From NCBI GenBank assembly GCA_013696695.1, contig JACCYD010000272.1:1-8136 (forward strand): a stretch of DNA of 8,136 bases, written 5' to 3'. The notes under the pieces are model-generated. The model worked only from the letters and a program-made list of their open reading frames with translations, did not search any database and was not told where the DNA came from. Below are positions 1 through 6,623 of this stretch, in pieces. Both the position numbers and the translations under genes were made by a program. How positions within the stretch are numbered: the first letter of the stretch is position 1; each line of letters starts with the position of its first letter. Source of the stretch: Deltaproteobacteria bacterium. GTDB taxonomy: Bacteria; Myxococcota_A; Polyangia; Haliangiales; Haliangiaceae.

Positions 1-3000
1 GCATTCGACGCGCGCCGAGGTTTTCGGATCGCGGCACGCGAAATCGATCGACGATGGTGTCACGCGCAGTGACACCGCCGGCCGCTTCGCGCGGTCCTGA
101 TCGACCGCGGTCACCGAGAGCGGGACGAACCGGCCGTCGGTGCCCTTGTGCATGAGGATGCCCGATAGCTCGGTCAGCTCGATCCACGCCTCGGGCTCGA
201 CCGGCTTGGCGCGCGGGTTGATTGGCCTCAGCTCGTGGCGTACGTACACCGAGCCCGTGACCCACGCCTGCGTCGGCAGCGGCAACCCGAGCCGCTTCTG
301 GAGATCGATCAGCACGTCGAGCTCGATGCGCCGGCCGCTGATCGCGAGCTCGACGGGATAGGGCGCCTGCGTGCCGAGCGTCCCGGAGACTTGCAGGCGT
401 CCGGCGAGCGCGGTGCCGGTGAACGTGATGCCCGGCATCGTGCCGATCGTGCCCGGTGTCACGGCGAGTTGCATGTCGCCGAGGAACGAGCCGGCGACCC
501 ACGCGCGCAGCAGCTGCACCGCACCTTCGGCTTGCGGCGCTTCCGGTGTGCCCTCGAGGTGGAGCGTCATCGACGCCGTGCCGCCGGCCTGGAACGGTGC
601 GGCCGCGACCGCGGGCTTCTTGCCGGCGACCTTCGTGCCCGGCTCGGGCAGCGGATTGATCAGCTGATCGAGGATCGCGACGGGAACATCCGACAGCGCG
701 ACCGTGCCCGTGAGCCGCGATGGGGTGGTGATGTTGGTGCCGCGCTTTGTAGTGCCCGGCAACCGCGCGACCGTGGCATCGACGATGCCGCCGCCATCGC
801 GGGTCGCGGTGGCGACCGCACAGAACCCCTGGCGCTTGCCGTTCTCGCACTGCGCGAGGTCGTCGTTGTCGAGGTAGGCCGTACGCGGCCGGCAGATCTG
901 ATCATCTTTCCGGTTGATGCACATCGCGACGTTGGTGAACTTGTCGCCGAGGATCGCGACGTGCTCCGCGCGCGCGTGAACCTTCGCGAGGTTCAGCCAG
1001 TCCAGCGGCTCGCGTTTGATGATCGTGCCAGCTAGATCGAGATCGACGGTATCGATGATTCCCTTCACCACGCTGCCGAGGCCGCAGATCTTCTGCGGAT
1101 CGAGCCGTCGCCCGTCGATGTGCATCTTCTCGATCGTCGCGGGCCGGCCGGTCGAGGGATCGCCGGTGCGAATGCGCGCGGTGCCCTCGAGCGTGCCGCC
1201 GAGCGTGGTCGTCTTCATCCTGCGGATGTCGAGCACGCCGGTCGCCGAGTCGAACTGCGAGTCGAGGATCGAAAGCTTGTTGACGCACGGCAAGCCGGCG
1301 AGCTCGGTGGCGACGTTGAGCTTGGGCTGCGTGATCGGGCCGGTGATGACGACCTTGCCGCCGCCAGCCGCACCGCTGCTGCACGCGCTCTCGACGAACG
1401 CCGGTAACCCGAAGCGCCGCAACCACACGCCGAGGTCGGGCGCGCAGCCCTCGAGCTCGAGCCGCGTCTTGCTACAGGTCGAACAGTTGATCGGATCCGA
1501 CGGGCAGTTCTTGGCGTCGCAATCGAAGTCGTGAAGGACGTCGACCACACCGTCGATCGACGCGCGTGTGCGGCCGGCTTCGATGCGCACCTGCTGGATG
1601 TTGAGCGTGTCGAACCGATCTTTGGTGAACAGCCGGCCGCGGAACGCGCGCACGGACTTCTCGGCGGCGGTGCGTCCGAGCGCGAGATCGAAGTCCTCGA
1701 GCGCGAACGCTACTTTCGAATCACCAACCGCGGTCAGCCGGCCCTGCAGCATCGTGCCGATCGGCTTCGCGCTCGCGGGCAAGAACCGCGCGACGTCGAT
1801 CGGTTTCACGATCTCGACGTGGGCTCGCGCGTTGAATGGCTTGACCCCGAACGTCGCGGCCACCACGACCTCGCCAGGCTCCTTGCCGCCGCGGATCAGC
1901 GCGGTGGTCTTGTCGATCGAGCCTTGCTCGTTGACCAGATCGATCGAGCCTTCGACTTCCGCCAACGTCAGCCGCAGCGGCTCCTCGTTCGCGGACAGAT
2001 CGACGTCGAAGTCGAGATTTTTCATCGACAGCCCGACCTTCGGCGACGCGACGAACGGGCCGCTCAGCGTGATCTTGCCGTCGAGGTTGTCGCCGCCGAT
2101 GTCGCTGTCGATGCAGGAGCGAACCGTCGCACCCATGTTCTTGCCGTCGAGCGCGAGATTCCACGAGCCGTCGTACGGGCGGTCCCAGTAGTTGTAGAGC
2201 TCACCCGTCACGTGCAGCGTGGCGCCGAGCTTGGGATCCGGTTTCGGATCCTCGTCGGTCTTGCACGGCACCGTCTTTGCCTCGAGGTCGACCTCGAGCG
2301 TGTTCGCGACATAGTCTTTGCGCGGCCACTCGCTCGGCAACTGCGCGAGCCGGTTGAGCTTGATGTCGGTGAGCGGGATCTCGTACTCGGCTTCGCGGCC
2401 CGTGGGAGCCGAGGCGACGGCATCACCGTTCGCCAGCGGCATCCGGAACGTCTCGCGCGGCCCCTCGTCCCACAGCCGCATCACACCCTTCTTCGCGGTC
2501 ATCTCGAGCCGCACGTAGAACTTCGCGACCAGCGGATCGATCGCGTCCATATAGAGATAGGACGTGTTCTTGCGCTTCGCGGGGTCCTCGTCGGAGTCGA
2601 TGTTGACGCCCTCGAGTCGCGCGGTGTTCCCGAAGCCCCAGTCCTTCCCGGCGCTCGAGTACGGCGTCATGTGGACCGTCAGGTTGAGATCGCGAATGTG
2701 GATGTCGCGCAGATCGAAGATCGGCGGCGGCGTATCTGCGTAGATGCCGGCGCGAAAGCCGGCCTTCATCCGCGGATAGAACGCGGTCACGATGCTGACG
2801 ATCGTGCGGTCGTACGCGTGGAGCGGGTAGGGCTCGCGGGTCTGCTCGAGCAACGCCTCGCCGCCGTGCACCCACAGGTTGCGGAACACGAAGTTGTGGT
2901 TGCCGAACATCAGGGCGTGGATGTCGACCTCGGCCGTGATCAACTCGCTCCGTAGCAGCAGCTTCCGGGGGCGTCGCTTCGAGGTCGGGTCGGGATCGGG

Positions 3001-3345
3001 CCGGTCGTCGAGCGTGCAGTCCTCGTTCGGGTTGCCCTGGCGGATCTCGTCGAGGGCATCCGCGCCGCTGTTGAGTGCGCAGTCGTCCCACACCTTGATG
3101 TTCCGGAAGGTCAGCGGTACCCAACCGCCTGTCAGAGCTTTTTTGAGGGAGGCCGTGTCCCATTCGACGGAGCCGATCTCGATCCGGCCGCGCATCGTCT
3201 TGTTGAGGTTTGTCGCGATCTTGTCCGCGAGATCGGGGCCCTCGAACGCCACCCTGAGCACGGCAAACCCAGCTCCGATCAGAAGTACCAGCACCACGCC
3301 GATCACGGCGAGCCAGCGGCGACGACGACGAGGACTAGGTGGCAC
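1..3345 (-). CDS. AsmA/TamB-like inner-membrane-anchored envelope protein (N-terminal part, runs off left edge)
   Basis: The frame is open from a GTG at 3345 to the left edge, giving 1115 codons with no stop, so the C-terminus is missing. GGAG at 3354-3357, 8 nt before the GTG, supports this start. The protein opens with an Arg-rich stretch (residues 6-10) and a single hydrophobic helix (about 11-31), so it should be anchored in the inner membrane with the rest in the periplasm. The next segment, around residues 51-62, reads MRGRIEIGSVEW, a pattern typical of AsmA/TamB-type proteins. The remainder is long runs of amphipathic beta-strands with 'GTLEGTARI'-like repeats, as in the beta-groove of this family, which bridges inner and outer membranes for lipid transport or barrel assembly. 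The diagnostic TamB C-terminal domain (DUF490) would lie outside the window, so TamB and a general AsmA/DUF748-like protein cannot be separated. Cysteine clusters near residues 609-655 and 809-842 are unusual. It is divergent from the PDZ gene. Confidence 0.8.
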   Translation of the reverse strand, partial: MPPSPRRRRRWLAVIGVVLVLLIGAGFAVLRVAFEGPDLADKIATNLNKTMRGRIEIGSVEWDTASLKKALTGGWVPLTFRNIKVWDDCALNSGADALDEIRQGNPNEDCTLDDRPDPDPTSKRRPRKLLLRSELITAEVDIHALMFGNHNFVFRNLWVHGGEALLEQTREPYPLHAYDRTIVSIVTAFYPRMKAGFRAGIYADTPPPIFDLRDIHIRDLNLTVHMTPYSSAGKDWGFGNTARLEGVNIDSDEDPAKRKNTSYLYMDAIDPLVAKFYVRLEMTAKKGVMRLWDEGPRETFRMPLANGDAVASAPTGREAEYEIPLTDIKLNRLAQLPSEWPRKDYVANTLEVDLEAKTVPCKTDEDPKPDPKLGATLHVTGELYNYWDRPYDGSWNLALDGKNMGATVRSCIDSDIGGDNLDGKITLSGPFVASPKVGLSMKNLDFDVDLSANEEPLRLTLAEVEGSIDLVNEQGSIDKTTALIRGGKEPGEVVVAATFGVKPFNARAHVEIVKPIDVARFLPASAKPIGTMLQGRLTAVGDSKVAFALEDFDLALGRTAAEKSVRAFRGRLFTKDRFDTLNIQQVRIEAGRTRASIDGVVDVLHDFDCDAKNCPSDPINCSTCSKTRLELEGCAPDLGVWLRRFGLPAFVESACSSGAAGGGKVVITGPITQPKLNVATELAGLPCVNKLSILDSQFDSATGVLDIRRMKTTTLGGTLEGTARIRTGDPSTGRPATIEKMHIDGRRLDPQKICGLGSVVKGIIDTVDLDLAGTIIKREPLDWLNLAKVHARAEHVAILGDKFTNVAMCINRKDDQICRPRTAYLDNDDLAQCENGKRQGFCAVATATRDGGGIVDATVARLPGTTKRGTNITTPSRLTGTVALSDVPVAILDQLINPLPEPGTKVAGKKPAVAAAPFQAGGTASMTLHLEGTPEAPQAEGAVQLLRAWVAGSFLGDMQLAVTPGTIGTMPGITFTGTALAGRLQVSGTLGTQAPYPVELAISGRRIELDVLIDLQKRLGLPLPTQAWVTGSVYVRHELRPINPRAKPVEPEAWIELTELSGILMHKGTDGRFVPLSVTAVDQDRAKRPAVSLRVTPSSIDFACRDPKTSARVEC

Positions 3346-3483
3346 CCCGACTGCTCCGGACGGGGACGTTACCACGCGACCTCGTCGACGATTTCGAACG
3401 TGCCGCGATTCACAGTTCGTGCGGACCCGAGTAGTCGCCGGACCGCGATCGTCGGACTTTTGTGAAGCTCGCGCATTTCACCG

Positions 3484-3512
3484 TGGTCATGCTCGAAGCA
3501 CGCGCCTATACT
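3484..3512 (+). promoter_or_regulatory. Sigma70-type promoter for the PDZ-protein gene
   Basis: A -35-like TGGTCA at 3484-3489 (4 of 6 match to TTGACA) is followed by an exact 17-bp spacer and a -10 TATACT at 3507-3512 (5 of 6 match to TATAAT). Initiation near 3519 would leave a short leader of about 25 nt. GAGG at 3532-3535 lies 8 nt before the ATG at 3544 and acts as the ribosome binding site. Spacing and placement are good; activity is inferred. In the same 198-bp divergent region I found no convincing promoter for the leftward AsmA/TamB-like gene. Confidence 0.6.
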
Positions 3513-3543
3513 GGTTCTGAAGACCTACCGCGAGGCTATCGAG

Positions 3544-4068
3544 ATGTCTGATGAGAACGAGATGCCCCCCGCCGCCGAAATCGTGAACCTGCCAGTGCTC
3601 AAGCGCGAAGCGTTGCTTCCGAATGAGCGCAATCGCGGGCTCGGAACAGTTGCCGTCGTCTGCACGATGGCTGGCGTTGCCTCGGGCCTAGCGCTCGCGA
3701 CAACGCTGATGGCGATGCAGGTCGCCGACACCATGTCGGCTCGACCAAGTTGTACCTACCATCGCGCTACCGCGATCGAGGTCGCACCGCCTGACCACGG
3801 CTTTCTCGGGATTCGCTACGTGTTCCACGCCAATGAAGGCGCGGTCGTCGATAGCGTCCTCCCCAACACGCCGGCGCAACACATCGGCATCAAGGAAGGC
3901 GATCGCGTCGTCGCCGTCGATGGCGATCGCGTCGACTCTGCGAACGAGCTGCAAGAGCGCATCTACAATGCGCAGCCCGGTACGCGCCCGTTGATCACGA
4001 TCGAGCGCGAGGGTCAGCAGCGGCAGTTGCGGCCGATGCTCGTCTCGTGGCCTGTCGTCACGCCCTGA
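3544..4068 (+). CDS. Membrane-anchored single-PDZ-domain protein
   Basis: This 174-residue protein has three visible parts. Residues 1-31 are a charged, probably cytoplasmic tail, and about 34-58 are one hydrophobic helix preceded by Arg/Asn residues, suggesting N-in, C-out topology. Residues 86-165 form a PDZ domain. The PDZ domain shows the carboxylate-binding loop region GFLGI (86-90), the conserved NTPAQHIGIKEGD segment (108-120), then RVVAVDGDRV and the helix SANELQERI. This closely resembles the PDZ modules of HtrA/DegP proteases, which bind C-terminal or exposed hydrophobic peptides. No trypsin-like or metalloprotease domain is present, so it may be an adaptor or sensor rather than an enzyme. 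GspC of type II secretion also combines a helix with a PDZ domain, but this protein is shorter and shows no recognisable HR domain. The ATG has GAGG 8 nt upstream and a promoter at 3484-3512. Partners are unknown. Confidence 0.85.
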   Translation: MSDENEMPPAAEIVNLPVLKREALLPNERNRGLGTVAVVCTMAGVASGLALATTLMAMQVADTMSARPSCTYHRATAIEVAPPDHGFLGIRYVFHANEGAVVDSVLPNTPAQHIGIKEGDRVVAVDGDRVDSANELQERIYNAQPGTRPLITIEREGQQRQLRPMLVSWPVVTP

Positions 4069-4086
4069 GCGTTCGATGGTTCGAGT

Positions 4087-4108
4087 AACGGCACCGCGAG
4101 GTGCCGTT
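4087..4108 (+). terminator. Strong hairpin downstream of the PDZ gene (possible terminator or 3'-end stabiliser)
   Basis: AACGGCACC (4087-4095) and GGTGCCGTT (4100-4108) form a perfect 9-bp stem closed by GCGA, a GNRA tetraloop. It begins 18 nt after the PDZ-gene stop codon. No T-run follows, so it is not a classic intrinsic terminator. It could be a factor-assisted terminator or an RNA-stabilising 3' structure. Its right arm also pairs with downstream sequence (4133-4141). Confidence 0.4.
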
Positions 4109-4130
4109 GGTGCCAACTCGTGGGGTGGGC

Positions 4131-4147
4131 TGCCAACGGCATTGGCA
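4131..4147 (+). repeat. Small inverted repeat in the leader of the lipoprotein gene
   Basis: TGCCAA (4131-4136) and TTGGCA (4142-4147) are perfect inverted arms around a 5-nt loop. The left arm overlaps CCAACGGCA (4133-4141), which is itself complementary to TGCCGTTGG (4102-4110) in the preceding hairpin. The 158-bp gap between the PDZ and lipoprotein genes therefore holds several mutually exclusive pairings. The function is unknown. An operator or an attenuator-like leader are both possible. Confidence 0.35.
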
Positions 4148-4226
4148 GAACGTTCCCGTATCTACTCGAGATCCGGTACGATGGTCGTGGATCGAGGCTT
4201 GCTCTTGCCTCTACCTCTACGTGCAA

Positions 4227-4598
4227 ATGCGCCACGCACTCATCGGTCTGATCTGGTTCGCGGGGTGTGTCACCCCATCGATTCCGATCCCACCGCCGGA
4301 TCCGTCGTCGATGACCTTCAAGGTCCTCGATGTCGGCGAGCCCGGGTCGCGTGCGTCGTTCTCGTATCTGCCCGATGCGAACTACAGCGAGGCCACGGTC
4401 TTCGTGTTCAACCGCGATCGCGGAATCGGCATCATCACCACGGCGAGTGTCGATGGCAGTGTCGGCGAGACGGCCCCCGTGGGAGCTGACCTCGGCGAAC
4501 AGATCGTCGTGACGTTCGAGCGCGATGATCAGACGGTCTCGACGTGCATCCGTCTTCGCGAAGGCGCGCAGAGCGCCACCGACTACTGCAGCCCGTAG
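4227..4598 (+). CDS. Small predicted lipoprotein of unknown function
   Basis: The 123-residue product begins MRHALIGLIWFAGC, a short signal sequence ending in a lipobox-like FAGC. Cys14 would be the lipidated residue after signal peptidase II cleavage. Phe at -3 is less usual than Leu, which lowers certainty. A Pro-rich linker (about 17-28) follows, then a likely beta-rich domain (about 30-110). Cys107 and Cys121 could form a disulphide near the C-terminus. I do not recognise the family. The frame extends upstream to a GTG at 4101, but that extension runs through the hairpin region and puts non-signal-like residues before the hydrophobic stretch, so I start at the ATG at 4227 (GTG at 4221 is an alternative). 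No clear Shine-Dalgarno sequence precedes either. It lies 158 bp after the PDZ gene on the same strand and converges with the barrel operon. Confidence 0.7.
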   Translation: MRHALIGLIWFAGCVTPSIPIPPPDPSSMTFKVLDVGEPGSRASFSYLPDANYSEATVFVFNRDRGIGIITTASVDGSVGETAPVGADLGEQIVVTFERDDQTVSTCIRLREGAQSATDYCSP

Positions 4599-4626
4599 TC
4601 GCAGGTCGGGCGAGGACCGTTCCGAG

Positions 4627-4650
4627 AAAAAAAACCCGCCAACGGCGGGT
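4627..4650 (-). terminator. Intrinsic terminator of the ftsY/outer-membrane-protein operon
   Basis: Read on the minus strand, ACCCGCC (4650-4644), loop GTT and GGCGGGT (4640-4634) form a perfect 7-bp GC-rich stem. It runs directly into a T-tract formed by the run of A at 4627-4634 on the plus strand. It lies 23 nt after the stop codon of the smaller barrel gene. This is a textbook Rho-independent terminator for leftward transcription. For the rightward lipoprotein gene the A-run precedes the stem, so it should not work the same way. Confidence 0.9.
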
Positions 4651-4664
4651 CATCGACGAGAGCC

Positions 4665-4683
4665 AACGAACAGTTAGTTCGTT
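4665..4683 (-). repeat. Inverted repeat spanning the stop codon of the smaller barrel gene
   Basis: AACGAAC (4665-4671) and GTTCGTT (4677-4683) are perfect 7-bp arms around a 5-nt loop that contains the minus-strand TAA stop (4674-4676). It sits just before the terminator. It may be coincidental, or it may add structure to the transcript 3' end. Confidence 0.3.
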
Positions 4684-5534
4684 CGCTTCACCTTGGTCGG
4701 GAACATGATCGAGACGCCCGCACCGAAGAACAGGTGGTGCACGAAGCGATTGTCGTCCTTCGTCACCGCGCCATCCGGGCCATCGCGCGGACCGGAGACG
4801 TCGGCACCCGACGGGTTGTCGCCGAACGCGTAGTCGCGGAACGTGAGATCGAGCGCGATGAAGTCGTTGAGGAAGACGTGGATGCCGCCGCCGAGGTAGA
4901 GGCCGAGCCGCGAACCGCTGTTGAGCGGGTCGTCGTTGTTCGGGTTGAGATCCGGTGGCGCCATGGTGGCCGGGTTGGTGATGCCCGGGCTGGGGTCGTT
5001 GCAGATGCTGTCGGGGCAATCCGACTTGAGCTGCGCGAACGCGAGGCCGGCCTGGAAGTAGAAGTCGAACGCCACGTAGGCCTGACCGAAGGCGGCGAGC
5101 TTGCCGTACCACGGGGTGAGCGAGGCGTAGGCCGCGCCGTGGAGCGGCATCGTGTTGAGCCGGAGGTTGAACTCGTCCTGGCTCGGCTCGCGAGTCATGT
5201 TGTCCACCGCGGGCTCGAGCGTCGGGATGATGCGATCGACCAGCTTGGTGTTGAGCGCCGTCGAGCCGACGACGATGCCGCCGATCGAGAACTTGTCGCC
5301 GAGGTGGTATTCGAGCTTGGCGCCGCCGCCGATGATGTGGCGGAAGTCGGCGTTGATCGTCGACTCGAACAGCGGGGTGAACTCGAACCGACCGCTGACG
5401 AGCAGGCGGCGATGACGCACGGCGGGCGCTTCCTTGAGCTCGTTGAGACGACGGCCCTCGGCGCTCGCGGTGTCTTCAGTGGCGACGAAGGTCGAACAGA
5501 CCGCGGCCGCGAGGATGATGTGCTTGATGTTCAT
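4674..5534 (-). CDS. Outer-membrane beta-barrel domain protein (smaller paralogue)
   Basis: This 286-residue protein has a Sec signal peptide (hydrophobic about 5-17, probable cleavage after Ala-Ser-Ala near residue 25). Alternating amphipathic strands follow, consistent with an eight-strand-type outer-membrane barrel. Residues 141-147 (PWYGKLA) and 233-237 (RDYAF) match PVYGKFA and RDYIF in the neighbouring gene product, and both proteins end in a similar last strand (VSIMFPT versus VSFWLPT). The two are therefore paralogues. This fits the outer-membrane beta-barrel domain family widespread in myxobacteria; that assignment is from memory. A polar insertion at about 171-208, rich in Asp, Asn and Pro with Cys173 and Cys178, and another at about 239-262 are probably surface loops. 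GAGGAG at 5541-5546, overlapping the upstream stop, lies 6 nt before the ATG, so translation is probably coupled. The substrate or partner is unknown. Confidence 0.85.
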   Translation of the reverse strand: MNIKHIILAAAVCSTFVATEDTASAEGRRLNELKEAPAVRHRRLLVSGRFEFTPLFESTINADFRHIIGGGAKLEYHLGDKFSIGGIVVGSTALNTKLVDRIIPTLEPAVDNMTREPSQDEFNLRLNTMPLHGAAYASLTPWYGKLAAFGQAYVAFDFYFQAGLAFAQLKSDCPDSICNDPSPGITNPATMAPPDLNPNNDDPLNSGSRLGLYLGGGIHVFLNDFIALDLTFRDYAFGDNPSGADVSGPRDGPDGAVTKDDNRFVHHLFFGAGVSIMFPTKVKRTN

Positions 5535-5540
5535 GGCCGT

Positions 5541-5546
5541 CTCCTC
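5541..5546 (-). promoter_or_regulatory. Ribosome binding site overlapping the upstream stop codon
   Basis: GAGGAG on the minus strand lies 6 nt before the ATG at 5534 and overlaps the TGA (5547-5545) of the larger barrel gene. This strong site in a 10-bp gap supports co-transcription and translational coupling of the two barrel genes. Confidence 0.8.
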
Positions 5547-6540
5547 AGCGGAAGGTCGTGTACTCGAACGAAGTGGGCAGCCAGAAGCTGACGCCGATCT
5601 GGAACATCACGTTGTTGATGAACGCGCTATCGGCGTTCTTCTTCGCGGCTTCCGCCGTCTCGTTCATACCGACCTCGCGGTTCGTCGGCTCGAACTTGTC
5701 GATGAAGATGTAATCGCGGACGCCCGCGTTGATCGTGATCCACTTCGCGAGGAAGAACCGCATGCCGGCGCCGACGTTCGGCTGGATCAAGAAGTTCGAG
5801 AAGCCGGGGAACTTGGTGTCGCGCGGAATCACTTGCGACTGACCGGCGCCGATGCCGGCGACGAACTGCACTTCCCAGGTGACGATGCGCTTGTCGAGAA
5901 CGGCGAACTTTCCGTACACCGGGACGTAGTGAAAGTTGAGCGCGGCACTCCACTTGTACTCGTTGACGGTGGGGAGGCGGCGCGCCTGGCGAGCCACGAG
6001 ATCGAACGGCTCGCGGAACGCGCGCTGGTAGTACATGCCCTCGACGCCGACGGCGAGAACGTCGGTGAGGTAGTAGGCGAGCTCGCCACCGACCGTGTAG
6101 TGGCGAACCATGTTGTCGTTCATCGTGGTGCCGACGAACGGATAGAGCTCGGTGCGCCGGACCTTGAGGAACGGCTTGCGAACCACGGTGATGATGTCGG
6201 ACCACGATAGCGGCGTCTTGCGCGCTGGGCCGCTCGACACCGAAGCGTTCGCCTTGTCGGCGTTCGCCATGTCGGTGGCGAGGTCACCGGGCTTCGGATC
6301 TTCGGCGCCCATGTCGATTTCACCTGGATCGGCGGGAGGCGTGGCGGGCTTTTCATCGCCGCCCATCTCGATGTCGCCCTCTGCACCTGGTGCAGGAGCT
6401 GGCTTAGGTGCCGGTGCCGGTGCTGGTTTCTTTGGTTGCGCGAGTGCTGTGCCGGTGGTGAGCCCGACCGCACAGGCGAGAGCCACCCAGACGGACCGAC
6501 GGACGGATCGATGATATGCCCGCATTCGTAGGAGGTTCAT
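5545..6540 (-). CDS. Outer-membrane beta-barrel domain protein with Pro/Ala- and acid-rich N-terminal linker
   Basis: This 331-residue protein starts with a basic n-region and a hydrophobic core (about 17-30). A probable signal peptidase I site follows TALA (after residue 34). Residues 35-104 are a low-complexity linker: Pro/Ala/Lys repeats, then two acidic repeats containing GDIEMG (55-60) and GEIDMG (73-78). From about 105 a beta-barrel domain follows, with ELYPFVGTT, PVYGKFAVL (207-215) and GVRDYIFIDKF (273-283), ending in a final strand before residue 322. Shared motifs mark it as a paralogue of the next gene. The long periplasmic-type linker before the barrel could contact peptidoglycan or a partner protein. 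The ATG at 6540 has AGG about 8 nt upstream; a second Met at codon 6 lacks a ribosome binding site. It lies 83 bp downstream of ftsY. Myxobacterial gliding-motility barrels such as GltA/GltB are a possible relation, but no motility gene is visible here. Confidence 0.85.
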   Translation of the reverse strand: MNLLRMRAYHRSVRRSVWVALACAVGLTTGTALAQPKKPAPAPAPKPAPAPGAEGDIEMGGDEKPATPPADPGEIDMGAEDPKPGDLATDMANADKANASVSSGPARKTPLSWSDIITVVRKPFLKVRRTELYPFVGTTMNDNMVRHYTVGGELAYYLTDVLAVGVEGMYYQRAFREPFDLVARQARRLPTVNEYKWSAALNFHYVPVYGKFAVLDKRIVTWEVQFVAGIGAGQSQVIPRDTKFPGFSNFLIQPNVGAGMRFFLAKWITINAGVRDYIFIDKFEPTNREVGMNETAEAAKKNADSAFINNVMFQIGVSFWLPTSFEYTTFR

Positions 6541-6623
6541 AACACGCGCCTTTTTCTCACCTCAAGCAATTGGGCGAGGGAGTTGATTAGTGGCGCGACA
6601 CAGACCGATCCGTCTTGGTTGCG

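Noticed and set aside
1531..2955. Long plus-strand open frame of 474 codons (and a similar one at 235-1035)
   Set aside because: It lies fully antisense to the AsmA/TamB-like gene. Its translation is Arg/Asp/Val-rich with no domain, helix or signal, as expected when a high-GC coding strand is read backwards. The minus-strand frame gives a coherent protein with a membrane anchor and ribosome binding site.
3382..3391. Perfect 10-bp palindrome TCGTCGACGA upstream of the AsmA/TamB-like gene
   Set aside because: Palindromes of this length are expected several times by chance in 8 kb of GC-rich DNA, and it is not positioned on a recognisable promoter.
4142..4182. Possible promoter for the lipoprotein gene (TTGGCA at 4142-4147 and TACGAT at 4177-4182)
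   Set aside because: The two elements are 29 bp apart, far from the 16-18 bp needed. No better-spaced pair was found.
4101..4226. Upstream GTG start extending the lipoprotein by 42 residues
   Set aside because: The extension begins within the 4087-4108 hairpin, adds non-hydrophobic residues ahead of the signal sequence, and would destroy the lipoprotein export signal.
4734..5591. Plus-strand open frame of 285 codons opposite the smaller barrel gene
   Set aside because: It is antisense to a gene with a clear signal peptide and barrel motifs. The translation is low-complexity Val/Glu/Arg without recognisable features.
6430..6540. Tat-type twin-arginine signal on the larger barrel protein
   Set aside because: Arg14-Arg15 precede the hydrophobic core but lack the SRRxFLK context, and barrel proteins are exported unfolded by Sec.
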